The position numbers and the translations under genes were made by a program. DNA of 64,000 bases. Origin: Euphorbia lathyris. Its lineage: Eukaryota; Streptophyta; Magnoliopsida; Malpighiales; Euphorbiaceae. The notes below the pieces were generated by a model. That model saw only the letters and a program-made list of their open reading frames with translations. It made no database searches and had not been told where the DNA came from. The stretch spans positions 55,819,501-55,883,500 of the forward strand of contig NC_088918.1 in the NCBI RefSeq assembly GCF_963576675.1, given 5' to 3'. Shown here piece by piece: positions 15,684 to 27,320 of the stretch (position 1 is its first letter; each line of letters opens with the position of its first letter).

Positions 15684-17021
15684 TGTTGAAACACCTTTCC
15701 ACATAATTTTGATTTGACAAAATTGTTTAAGTATAATTAAAAACATATTCTAAACACACTAAGTTTAAATGCTTTGATTTATTCTACTAATGTGTTTGTT
15801 CAATGTTGAGCTAAATTGTTTATAAGACACAAAGTTTAAAAGGCCCAAAGCCCAATACGGAAGTCAAAGCCCAAGTCAAACAGTTTAAGGCAACTCGGCC
15901 CGCGTATGTCAAAACGCTGTCGTTATGTACAAAACGCAACTCAGCGGAAGAAGGATCTAGAAGACCTTCGTAGAACAACTTCGGGAGGAAGCTGCTGAGT
16001 TGATTCGACAAAGAGTACAAGACAGCAGCTGGCTAAGAACAACTTCTAGACAAAGTGTTTCCACTTTGGGTAAAGTTCAGAAGACACAGAATGTTGTCCA
16101 GTTGACCTTACCATAAATGGAGAGACATTCTGCCGAGCTGACCAAAAGCTGACCGAGGACAGAAGATACTCAAATCTGATTGGCCGAGAGCTTTGAGCAA
16201 GACAGGATGACAACGACAGGAAGCCGTTTCCCTCCAACGGTTATTTCAAAATTCGAAATGACCGACACCTCAGACATCTCTATAAATAGAGCCCTTCAGT
16301 TGCTTCATTCAATACAGAACTTGATCAAGCCATTACGCTGACCAAATTTCTACGCAAAGTTCTGCAAGAAAAAGCAAAGCAATCTTACACTAAATTTCAT
16401 ATCTTTTGTGTAAAAGTCTAGAGTGATTATTCAATCATCTAAGGTGTCTTAGCAATCGTTGTTTAGGACAAACACTTATCATTTCTAGAATTAGAAAGGA
16501 GAAGCTGAGTACTCGGTTATAGTACTCAGCGAGAGATTAGGATTGAGTAGAGGTATAGAGGAAGGTACTCTTGTTATACTCAGTTGCTAAGATTGTAAAA
16601 GGTTTGATGCTCTACCGTTAAAGAGCTCAGTAGAGAATTCGAAATCTCGGAACGTGTTCCGGGGACAGGACGTAGGCTTGGAGGCCGAACCTGGATAAAT
16701 ATGCTGAGTAACATATTTCTAACCTTAAACTCCTTTATATATTTATTGCTTGCTTAAACAAAAACTGACCAAGTAAAGAGGTCAAGCTGAGTTGTGCGCA
16801 TTGAATATCTGAGCTCAGGAATAGACTCTAAGTGCTATCTCCTGACTTAAGTAAAGAAACTGACCTAGTCACCAGTTGACTAAGCCAGTATCTTGCTATT
16901 CACTCAGCGCCGCTGTTAAAACCTTTTTCCCACGAAAAAGACGTCTGCCCTAACTTAAAATTTTTAAATAGTTCCTAACCCCCCCTAGGAACTATACTTG
17001 TAATGTTATAAGGGACCAACA
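15684..17021 (+). repeat. SIRE-like 5' LTR
   Basis: It begins TGTTGAAACACC and ends GGGACCAACA. A canonical TATAAATAGA lies at 16281-16290, so the transcript is expected to start about 30 bp further. It is nearly identical to the LTR at 25922-27258; one length difference is a run of seven Cs near 16979 versus six in the other copy. Confidence 0.93.
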
Positions 17022-17023
17022 AG

Positions 17024-17035
17024 TGGTATCAGAGC
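17024..17035 (+). promoter_or_regulatory. Primer-binding site (initiator Met tRNA)
   Basis: TGGTATCAGAGC, two bases after the LTR, is the classic plant copia site complementary to the 3' end of initiator methionine tRNA and primes minus-strand DNA synthesis. Confidence 0.95.
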
Positions 17036-17083
17036 TTAAAAGCTCACTGTAAAAGGTTTAACCACCTTGAGCTGATCCCCACT

Positions 17084-18826
17084 ATGGGCGAAAACATCAC
17101 TCGGTTTCTCCCAGGAAACCAAACAACTCAGATCTTACCTGAGGGGCTGTCCATTACTCGGCCTCCCCTATTCTTCGGGTCTAACTACACCTTCTGGAAG
17201 AATAGGATGAAAAATTTCATTCAGGCTACAAATATGAGTGCCTGGCTATCCATAGTCCAAGGTCCATTTGTACCTGTCGAAGTTGTGGCTGGCCAAACAG
17301 TTGTTAAAGTTGAGGCCAAATGGACAGAGGATGATCTCAAGAAGCTACAAAATCATGCTTCGGCTATAAACATGCTTCACTATGCGCTCGATGCTGCAGA
17401 ATATAATAAAATCTCAGGTTGTGAGTCGGTGCAAGAGATCTGGAAGAAGCTGGAGGTCACCTACGAAGGAACCAATAAAGTAAAGGAGTCCAAGGTGAAC
17501 CAGTAGCTGAGACTGTACGAGCTGTTCGAAATGAACAATGATGAGGGAATATCTGACATGAATGCAAGGTTTACCAACATCATTAATGAGCTCAAGAGAG
17601 TTGGAAAGATCTTCACTGAGGAAGAACAAGTCAAGAAGATACTCAGGAGCCTTCCCAAAGACTAGCAAGAAAAGAAGACCGATGTTGAGGAAGCTCATGA
17701 CTTAACCACCTACAAATATGATGAGCTCATCGGCTCGCTACTGACCCATGAGATCTCAATGAAGAATTTCGAGGTGAAGGAAAAGTCTGAAGACAAGAAG
17801 CAAAAATCTTTTGTCATGAAAGCTGACTCCACTGATGGGAGCTCAACAGATGATGAGGAGATGGCTATGTTCACAAGGAAGATGAAAATGCTATTCAGAA
17901 AGAATGACAAATATTCTAAGAAGCCTTACAGAAAGTTTGATAAGTATAAAGCTGAGTCCAGCGACAGCAAATACAAGAAGGACAACTCAAAGCCCATTAC
18001 ATGCTTTGAATGTCATCAAACTGGCCATATCAAGTCAAGCTACCCCACGCTGAGGAAAGAAAAGAAGAACGGCAAAAAAGCAATGGTGGAAACATGGAGC
18101 GACAGTGATGAGTCTTCATCAACAGAAGCTGAGGCCACCGAGTCAGCGAAGATATGCTTCATGGCTGACGAACTTGCTGAGCCATGCGTCTCTGAGCATG
18201 CTGACCCCTCCATTGCATCTGATGATGAGGAGCAATCAAATGAGGTAATATCACTTTCCCAGCTCAGAAACGAAATGGGTAATGCCCTGAGTGACCTCTA
18301 TACACTTGTCAAAAAGTGTAATAAGAAAATTAGAGCACTCAGCAGGCGCTGTGACGAGGTTGACGAGGTCAAGCTAAGTGACCTCAGATTCCTTCTTCAG
18401 GACAACTCAACTTTGCATGATAATATGGAGATCATACTTAAGTCTGTCTCTGAAGTCCAATCAGATTCAAAGAAACTGAGAAAGGACGTCACAAATATCC
18501 AGAACCAACTAAAGGTTCAAAACAAAAGAAATATTCCTCTGAATGCTCAGTACCGAAGTACTGGTCAGCAGAGATGGAATCCCCAGCGGAATGTCCAGTG
18601 TGACTTCTGTGGGAAGAAAGGACACACCACAAAGGTGTGCTGGCACGCTCAGCACTGGGGTGCTGACCAGTCAATGAGAAATCCTAAACGGAAGGTCAGC
18701 TGTGACTTCTGTGGAAAGAATGGCCATACCATCCAAGTATGCCGTCATAAAATAAAATATGATGCTTTACCTGTTGAACCTAACAAGCAAGGACCCAAAA
18801 AGAATTGGGTACCTAAAAGTAACTAG
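17084..18826 (+). pseudogene. SIRE-like gag, two nonsense codons
   Basis: A 580-codon frame starts MGENITRFLPGNQ. It encodes a UBN2/retrotran-gag-like capsid region (FFGSNYTFWKNRM), a Lys/Ser-rich segment and three zinc knuckles: CFECHQTGHIKSSY (fourth ligand lost), CDFCGKKGHTTKVC and CDFCGKNGHTIQVC. TAG codons interrupt it at 17504-17506 and 17663-17665. The sister gag at 27321 reads CAG and TGG there, and reads TGC where this copy has TAC at 18041-18043. All three changes are C-to-T on one strand or the other, within CAG/CTG sites. As it stands the protein would end after 140 residues. Confidence 0.92.
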
Positions 18827-18831
18827 TTACA

Positions 18832-21800
18832 ATGCAGGTAAGCCTGAGGTGTGCTGAGAAGTCAAAGATGTGGTATATTGACAGCGCATGCTCGAGGCAC
18901 ATGACTGGTGATGAAACTCAGTTCATCACGTTTGAGCGTAAACGAGGAGGAAGCGTAAGTTTTGGAGACAACAAAAAGGGTAAGATAGTAGGGTCAGGAA
19001 CCATCGGAGGTAATCCTACTATTGAGTCAGTCTCCCTAGTCAGCGGACTCAAATATAACTTACTCAGCGTAGCTCAGCTATGTGACAATGGGAGAAAAGT
19101 TATATTTGATGCTACTGGATGTAAAATATACGAGGGAAAAACAAATGAGTTAATTTTAACTGCCCCTCGGATTGATAATGTCTTTATGCTAGACTTAGAG
19201 AAAAAGTTTTCAAAAACTGTATGCTTAGTTTCAAAGGAAGAAAATTCCTGGCTATGGCACAGGAGACTTGGTCATGTAAGCATGGACCTCCTGGCCATAT
19301 TAGCAAGAAAGCAATTGGTTGAGGGACTGCCTGAACTTAGATTTGAAAAAGATCAATTATGCCACGCTTGCCAAGCTGGAAAACAAACCAAACAATCTTT
19401 TCATAGCAAAAACATTGTCTCAATTAAGCGTCCGTTAGAATTACTACACTTGGATCTCTTCAGTCCAGTCCAGCCGCTGAGTCTAGGTGGAAGAAGATTT
19501 TCCTTGGTCATTGTAGATGACTTCTCTCAGTACACTTGGGTCATCTTGCTGAGTAGCAAGGATGAGACCTTTGAGACATTTTCAAATTTGGTTAGAAAAC
19601 TTGAAAATGATAAAGACCTAAAACTGGCTCACATCCGAAGTGATAATGGTGGAGAATTCAAAAACCAACAGTTTGTTGAATTCTGTGAAGCCAGCGACAT
19701 TGACCATAACTTTTCTGCTCCTAGAACGCCTCAACAAAATGGGGTTGTTGAAAGGAAGAACAGAACCTTGGTTGAAATAGCCAGGACAATGCTGAGCGAG
19801 CATATGCTTCCAAAGTACTTTTGGGGAGAAGCTGTTAACACAGCGTGCTACATTCTTAATAGGGCTCTTGTTAGACATATACTAAAGAAAACCCCCTATG
19901 AGCTTTGGAAAGGACGAAAGCCCAACATTGGATACTTTCGTGCCTTTGGCTGTAAATGTTTTATTTTAAACACTAAGGATAGCCTAGCTAAGTTTGACTC
20001 AAAAGCTGATGAAGCTATCTTTGTAGGCTACTCAACAAATAGCAAAGCATACAGAGTTTTCAATAAACGAACTCAAGTTTTAGAAGAGTCAGTACATGTT
20101 GAGTTCGCCGAAACTAACCCTGCAGGAAGATATCTACCGCTGACCGAGGATGATCCACACTCAGCACCCGCTGATCAAGATACAGCCGCTGAGTCATTCC
20201 CTCAAGGGCTGACCAAAGGTAAAAGTGAACCAAATATTGTTTTCACTGACCAGTCTTCACCTGCAGAGATTGTTGAAACACAGACAGCACAAGACATCAA
20301 TCTACCCAAGGAGATAAGGATTCCAAGAGGGCACTCAGAGAGTGCAATCCTTGATGCCGCTGAGAATATCCTGATGACAAGAAATCAACTCAGGAGATAC
20401 CTCAGAAACGTGGCCTTCGTCTCAGTTCAGGAACCTAAGAACTTCGCTGATGCTGAGGAAGATGAATTCTGGATGAGTGCAATGCAAGAGGAACTTGACC
20501 AATTTAGAAGAAACGATGTATGGGAACTAGTGCCACATCCAAGGAGTCAGAAGACCATTGGAACAAGATGGGTCTTCCGCAACAAGCTGGATGAGCAAGG
20601 AAATGTAGTCAGGAACAAAGCAAGGCTTATAGCTCAGGGCTACAGTCAGCAAGAAGGTATTGACTACGGTGAGACCTTTGCCCCAGTGGCAAGGCTAGAG
20701 GCTATTAGAATTTTATGTGCATATGCATCTTACATGAATTTTAAAATGTTTCAAATGGATGTTAAGAGTGCATTCCTTAATGGAGTTATAAACGAGGAAG
20801 TTTATGTTAATCAACCTCCAGGGTTTGAGGATCCTAAATTCCCAAACCACATTTATAAACTCAAAAAGGCTCTGTACGGCCTCAAGCAAGCACCACGTGC
20901 TTGGTATGAGAGGCTGACCAGTTTCCTGTTGACTAGAAACTATGTCAGGGGCAAAGCTGATACAACCTTATTCATTAAGAGAAAGGGTAAAGATACCCTG
21001 CTGGCTCAAATATACGTTGACGATATTATTTTCGGTGCTACTAATGAGTCAATGTGCAAGGAATTTAGCAAGCAAATGCAGACTGAGTTTGAAATGTCGA
21101 TGATGGGAGAACTCAACTTCTTCCTTGGACTTCAAATCAAACAAGGGAAAAATGGCATCTTCATCAGTCAAGCTAAATATGCCAAGGAGATATTGAAGAA
21201 ATATGATCTTGAAAATTGCAAGCCAATATCCACTCCTATGGGCACTCACACTGTCCTCTGCGCTGACGAGAATGGTAAGTCGGTAGACAGCAAATTGTAT
21301 CGAGGTATGATAGGCTCTCTACTTTACTTAACAGCAAGTAGACCGGACATTCAGTTCTCAGTATGCTATTGTGCTAGATATCAATCTAACCCTAAGGAAT
21401 CTCATTACATAGCTGTAAAAAGAATCCTTAGATATTTGCAAAGCTCAGTGAACGCAGGTTTATGGTATCCCAACACTCATGCTTTACACTCGTTGGATAC
21501 ACTAACGCTGACTATGGTCGAGATAAGCTAGAATGAAAAAGCACCTCTGGAGGATGTCACTTCTTAGGAAGCTGTCTTGTATCCTGGTTCAGCAAGAAGC
21601 AGGTGTCAGTAGCCTTGTCTACCACTGAAGCTGAGTACATTGCTACTGGTCACTGTGTTGCTCAAGTCCTATGGATTAAGCAACAGCTCCGAATTGGGAA
21701 ATATCAAAGGGGAGAATGCTTGAAGACTATGGTGTTAAAACAAAGACAATTGAGGTCAAATGCGACAACAAAAGTGCAATTGATCTATCAAAGAACCCAA

Positions 21801-21991
21801 TTCAACACAGCAGAATGAAGCATGTCAGTATAAGACATCACTTCATTAGAGACCATGTACTCAAAGGTGAGATAAAGCTGACCTACGTCCCAACGGATGA
21901 GCAGCTTGCGGATATCTTCACAAAGCCACTGGCTCGTGAACAGTTCAGCATACTGAGAGAAGCCATTGGTATGTTTAATCCTCTTCAGTAA
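18832..21991 (+). pseudogene. SIRE-like pol: protease, integrase, RT, RNase H
   Basis: This frame follows gag almost directly. Visible in order are protease ([13 protein letters not shown]), integrase zinc site (WHRRLGHVS ... CHACQAGK), integrase core ([32 protein letters not shown]), RT ([21 protein letters not shown], active site YVDDII near 21013) and RNase H. The main frame is open to 21531. A frameshift near 21487, a TGA at 21534 where copia elements normally have the Arg of RKSTSG, and a further frameshift near 21700 break the RNase H. The end ([22 protein letters not shown]) is intact to the TAA at 21991. RT and integrase catalytic motifs look preserved. Confidence 0.93.
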
Positions 21992-22480
21992 ATTCCTGTT
22001 CTAAATGTAAATTTATGCTGAGTGAATTACTACGCTGAATGATTTATGCAAATGCATGTTGAGTGATTATTATGCTGAGTACCTAACGCAATATATATCA
22101 ATACTGAGTAAATGTGCACACCAAGTAGTAATCTCAAACTGAGAAATCATCCGTATGTATAAAACTGACTACTCAGAATTTAAAACGCTTAGTATTCTAA
22201 ACGCTGAGTATAAGATCCGTTGTAATTAATGCAAAAGCACGCGAATAGCCACTTAGGATGACGTATGCGCCGAATGTGTCATAAAAGCCAGGATCTTTGT
22301 CGGTTGACAATCCCAAGGCAAAACTGACACATGGATTCGATAAGATCCACTCTTCACTGCTATAAATAATGGGTAAATCCCCATTTTTATTTTCTCTACA
22401 CTTACCGAATTTTTTCTGGCAAAGCATTCTCTCTCTCTCTAAGACTCTCAAAGCTTCCCAATTTTCTTTTTCCGAAAACA
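21992..22480 (+). promoter_or_regulatory. Pol to env-like spacer with TATA-like box
   Basis: A non-coding spacer rich in GCTGAGT/CTGAAT phrases. A canonical TATAAATAAT lies at 22361-22370, 111 bp before the env-like start, followed by a CT-rich tract (TTCTCTCTCTCTCT near 22430). This resembles a plant core promoter and could drive a separate env-like transcript. Function is inferred, not shown. Confidence 0.5.
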
Positions 22481-25375
22481 ATGACTAGAGTTTCCGTCAA
22501 CATCTCCGGTGCCGGTCACCCTAAGACCAGTTCCGATGAACCCTCCAGGCAAACTACCTTGCCTGAAACCACAAAGGTCACTATGCCAAGCAAAGGGAAA
22601 GCTGGCCAAGCCACCTCCTCTAAGGGAAAGCTGACCAAGGTCAGAACCTATACCAAGGTATTCGAAGACGTTAGGGAATGGAAAGTAGACTTCTCTAGAT
22701 GGGTCTCAGAAGACTTCGTAAAATCCGAGCAACCCTTCTACGAATGGATATCGAAGAATAGCTGGACCGAGCTGTTCTCCATCAGAGATCATACCTACCC
22801 TGACCTAGTAAGGGAATTCTACCATAACCTCCGAGTTGCCAACGATAACCAGGACTATCTGGTAACTGTGGTAAAAGAAAAGACCATCTTTATAAACCCT
22901 ACCTATCTTGCTAATTTGCTGAAGTTAAAGAATGAGGGAACAAAACTGAGGAGATCTGGGGATCACGAAGGAACTGGGTACGATACCACCTTCTGTAAGC
23001 CCGCTGGCCACTCGGGAGAAGTCTCAAGCACCTCAATGGGTCAGCACCAAAAGATGGCTCACTATCTACTGACTTTCTTCATTTATCCAAAGATCAACTG
23101 CACTACCTCAGCAACGAATTTTGAGCAATGCTTCATATGGCATATGCTGACGTACAAGCCGATCAACATGCCAGTATTTTTGATTACTGGCTTCCAAAGG
23201 AGCACTGGAACTCTCAGGCTGGGCTCGCTCATCACCAGAATCCTCTTAGATCATCAAATTGATCTATCTGAGGAAACTAAGGCTAGAGGATCTGAGATAA
23301 CCGCTGCTTCGCTGAGGGCTTTGAAGTTCAATCAGCCAATAAAGAAAGGAAAAGCTGCTGCTGAACAACAAGCTGAGGAAACAGCTCCAAAGCAAAGCAC
23401 AAGGACAAAGGCTCCAGCTGCCCGAAAGAGGAAAGCTTTTGGGACTCCTTCAAAGAAGGCTGAGCCTCAGGCCAAGAAGCCGAAGTCAGCTGCTGAACCA
23501 GGTCAGGAGAGACCTAAGTCAGCTGAGAAAAGGAGCAGGCAAGATGAGCCTGAAATTGAGGAAAGAACAGATGCTGATGAGCAACCTCAAAAGAAGCAGA
23601 AGTCTTCTACACTGACCCCTATTGATGCTATCCCCACTGACATCATCGTTCCTGGTGATTCTCACTACACTCGGTGTCTAGGAACTGAAGCTGAGCATCA
23701 AGAAGATGATGTACATCTGGACGATCAGTTCATTGCACAAGTTGAGGAAGAGTTAGATGGCGATAGTGAAGAAGATGAAGAACAAGAAGAAGCAAGCGGT
23801 CAGGATGACGCTGAGGACACTGAGGAGACAGCTAGTGAGATTGGAGCTGAGCCAACCAATACTGAGTTGGCTGCTGGAAATGAACAAGAACCTGACCAAT
23901 CCAATGTTAATCAAAAACAAGAACAAGCTGACCAGCTTAATGCTGATCAAGAGGAAACTTCTCCCTCTCACTCAGGAGAATCGATACAAGCTGACACTCC
24001 TCCTCCAAGAAGAAGATTAATCAAGGCAAGTCAGAAGTCTGTCATTGACCCTCCTGTTCAGAAACCAACTGTCCCTGACTTTGTTATCCAGAAGCTGACC
24101 CAAGACCCTTCTAAACTCAAGCTGAAATTTTTCAGAAAACAACCATCTTCTACTCCATCGGCTTCTCTTGAAAAGCAAGCCTCTGTTTCTTCACTAAAGG
24201 AACACGCCGACTTGAATGCTTCTGCCAACTCTACAAGCCAAGTGGAGCCAATTCCCGTCAATGCTGTTACTACAAGCATTGTGCTGACTCAGGACATTCC
24301 TGCTCCAGTCAGCACAGACAGCATTCGGATTACTTCTTCTCCAATCACCACTTCTTCCGATCAATCAGCTCTACCCGAGACTCAAGTGCAGATTGAAAAC
24401 ACACTTCCAGTCACTGACCATGTTATTCCACTGACTCCTCTTCCAACCGATCAAACCGAGGAAACCAGGCAATTTCATGAAGGCTCTCTCAGCTACTTGC
24501 ATGCCACCGAGTCTGGTAAAAGAATCATCGACTCGGTGCAAACTTTAATCAAAAACCTTCATCAAACCACTCCATCTGCCGCTGGGTCTTCTACTATTGA
24601 GACAACTCAGCTCTCCCACGTAACTCAGCTTCTCAATGAAGTTAAGGGATTGAAGGATTTGCTGAGTGTCATAGTCTCCATTCAAGCACAGCAACCTAAG
24701 CAGGATTCCATCACAAAGCTGGCTGAGCTCCAGCTGACAATTGTTCAACACCTCAACACTCTTCAAGGTCAAGTTCAGACCTTGTCAGCTGCGAACACAT
24801 GATATGCCACTTCTGATAAAGTTAAAATGCTCTTTGCTCAACTTCACACCGAGCAAATCAAGACCAACGAGCAAATGGTCTCCTATTCTCAATGCTCAGT
24901 GGAGCAAATTGGTGAGGCTGTTCGACTGTTGAACTTGAACAAACAAGAGATGGACACTGACGCCATGAAGCAAAATGAAATACTGTCTGTCACCAGACAA
25001 ACTTTCAACCATGTACGTCATAGCAATATTCAGCATCAATACTACGACACATCCTTACTGAAGACATTTCATCAAGTCGTTGCTGGTCTGTCCAAAGCAC
25101 TTACCTGGATAGGTAAATCTCAAGCTTTCATAGTAAGCATGATCAGCGCTACTGAACTTAATATACCCGCCGAGGTCTCAGATGATGGAGTTGCTATTTT
25201 TGACGGTGTCAATGAAAGCGCCGATAGACTTAAGGCGCTATCCACGGAACTGACCAGAGCCGTCTTAACCGACGCCTTTAGGATTCCTCCTCCCGATGCT
25301 GACAAAACGGGGGAGAAAGAACAAGCTATAACACAGCATGAGCATAGTCAGTCCAAGCAAAAGAAAAAGAAATAG
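22481..25375 (+). pseudogene. SIRE-like env-like ORF (one nonsense codon)
   Basis: A 964-residue frame starts MTRVSVNISGAG and ends in a Lys-rich tail. One TGA (24800-24802) interrupts it. The N-terminal third (about residues 50-270: VFEDVREWKVDFSRWV, FYHNLRVANDNQDYL, ILLDHQIDLS) looks like the plant-transposon protein domain found downstream of pol in SIRE and Athila elements. The middle is acidic, with Glu/Asp/Gln runs and Lys-rich pieces (KAAAEQQAEE, AARKRKAFG). The C-terminal part is Ser/Thr/Pro-rich then probably coiled coil. No clear signal peptide or membrane segment was seen, so calling it an envelope protein rests only on its position. Its role is unknown. Confidence 0.75.
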
Positions 25376-25908
25376 AAATTAGGCTAGCTCAGTTATGCTA
25401 AGTTTGTAGTCTCTATGTTTATGCTTTTCTTTTGTTGTATACGCTGACTACTTCTATCAATATCAATACTTGCATCTTTTTCTCCAAACCTGAGTTATGA
25501 GTTATTATATACGATGCTGAGTATTAAGTTATTATGTATCTTCAATTACATCAACTATGGTTAATGCTTATAACACTTATTGATTGAACCTAATGCTGAT
25601 AACATGTTTGACATTGACTTGTATGTTTATATAACATTGTCTTATAAGACTCATTGAACAACAAATTACTCAGCGCCCTCTGAATGCTATAATTTCCGCT
25701 TAAACACTGAGTAAAATAGAATATGTTCCATGAGCTGATCTATATCTGAAAACTGACCTTAGACTTACTCGATTAAACCTTCAAATGTTTAGAGTAAAAC
25801 TAAGTCAGTAGCTCAACCCTGACGGGAGAGTTTGCTAAGTTATATTAGGTCAACTATCATGGGGGAGCTCAATACTGAGTTCTTCGCTGAATAGTTTTGC
25901 CAACATCA
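25376..25908 (+). other. Spacer between env-like ORF and PPT
   Basis: Non-coding 3' part of the element, AT-rich with many CTGAG/GCTGAC/CTCAGC words. No gene is visible. Confidence 0.6.
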
Positions 25909-25921
25909 AAATGGGGGAGTT
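25909..25921 (+). promoter_or_regulatory. Polypurine tract
   Basis: AAAATGGGGGAGT lies immediately before the right LTR, the expected primer site for plus-strand synthesis. Confidence 0.9.
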
Positions 25922-27258
25922 TGTTGAAACACCTTTCCACATAATTTTGATTTGACAAAATTGTTTAAGTATAATTAAAAACATATTCTAAACACACTAA
26001 GTTTAAATGCTTTGATTTATTCTACTAATGTGTTTGTTCAATGTTGAGCTAAATTGTTTATAAAACACAAAGTTTAAAAGGCCCAAAGCCCAATATGGAA
26101 GTCAAAGCCCAAGTCAAACAGTTTAAGGCAACTCGGCCCGCGTATGTCAAAACGCTGTCGTTATGTACAAAACGCAACTCAGCGGAAGAAGGATCTAGAA
26201 GACCTTCGTGGAACAACTTCGGGAGGAAGCTGCTGAGTTGATTCGACAAAGAGTACAAGACAGCAGCTGGCTAAGAACAACTTCTAGACAAAGTGTTTCC
26301 ACTTTGGGTAAAGTTCAGAAGACACAGAATGTTGTCCAGTTGACCTTACCATAAATGGAGAGACATTCTGCCGAGCTGACCAAAAGCTGATCGAGGACAG
26401 AAGATACTCAAATCTGATTGACCGAGAGCTTTGAGCAAGACAGGATGACAACGACAGGAAGCCGTTTCCCTCCAACGGTTATTTCGAAATTCGAAATGAC
26501 CGACACCTCAGACATCTCTATAAATAGAGCCCTTCAGTTGCTTCATTCAATACAGAACTTGATCAAGCCATTACGCTGACCAAATTTCTACGCAAAGTTC
26601 TGCAAGAAAAAGCAAAGCAATCTTACACTAAATTTCATATCTTTTGTGTAAAAGTCTAGAGTGATTATTCAATCATCTAAGGTGTCTTAGCAATCGTTGT
26701 TTAGGACAAACACTTATCATTTCTAGAATTAGAAAGGAGAAGCTGAGTACTCGGTTATAGTACTCAGCGAGAGATTAGGATTGAGTAGAGGTATAGAGGA
26801 AGGTACTCTTGTTATACTCAGTTGCTAAGATTGTAAAAGGTTTGATGCTCTACCGTTAAAGAGCTCAGTAGAGAATTCGAAATCTCGGAACGTGTTCCGG
26901 GGACAGGACGTAGGCTTGGAGGCCGAACCTGGATAAATATGCTGAGTAACATATTTCTAACCTTAAACTCCTTTATATATTTATTGCTTGCTTAAACAAA
27001 AACTGACCAAGTAAAGAGGTCAAGCTGAGTTGTGCGCATTGAATATCTGAGCTCAGGACTAGACTCTAAGTGCTATCTCCTGACTTAAGTAAAGAAACTG
27101 ACCTAGTCACCAGTTGACTAAGCCAGTATCTTGCTATTCACTCAGCGCCGCTGTTAAAACCTTTTTCCCACGAAAAAGACGTCTGCCCTAACTTAAAATT
27201 TTTAAATAGTTCCTAACCCCCCTAGGAACTATACTTGTAATGTTATAAGGGACCAACA
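25922..27258 (+). repeat. SIRE-like LTR, shared by two internal regions
   Basis: It has the same ends as the left LTR and a TATAAATAGA at 26519-26528. It acts positionally both as the 3' LTR of the full unit and as the 5' LTR of the partial unit that follows. Confidence 0.93.
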
Positions 27259-27260
27259 AG

Positions 27261-27272
27261 TGGTATCAGAGC
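27261..27272 (+). promoter_or_regulatory. Primer-binding site of the second unit
   Basis: TGGTATCAGAGC again lies two bases after the LTR, followed by the same leader as at 17036. Confidence 0.95.
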
Positions 27273-27320
27273 TTAAAAGCTCACTGTAAAAGGTTTAACC
27301 ACCTTGAGCTGATCCCCACT

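Noticed and set aside
22481..25375. Calling the SIRE-like ORF a true viral envelope
   Set aside because: No signal peptide, membrane segment or fusion motif could be seen; only its position after pol suggests it.
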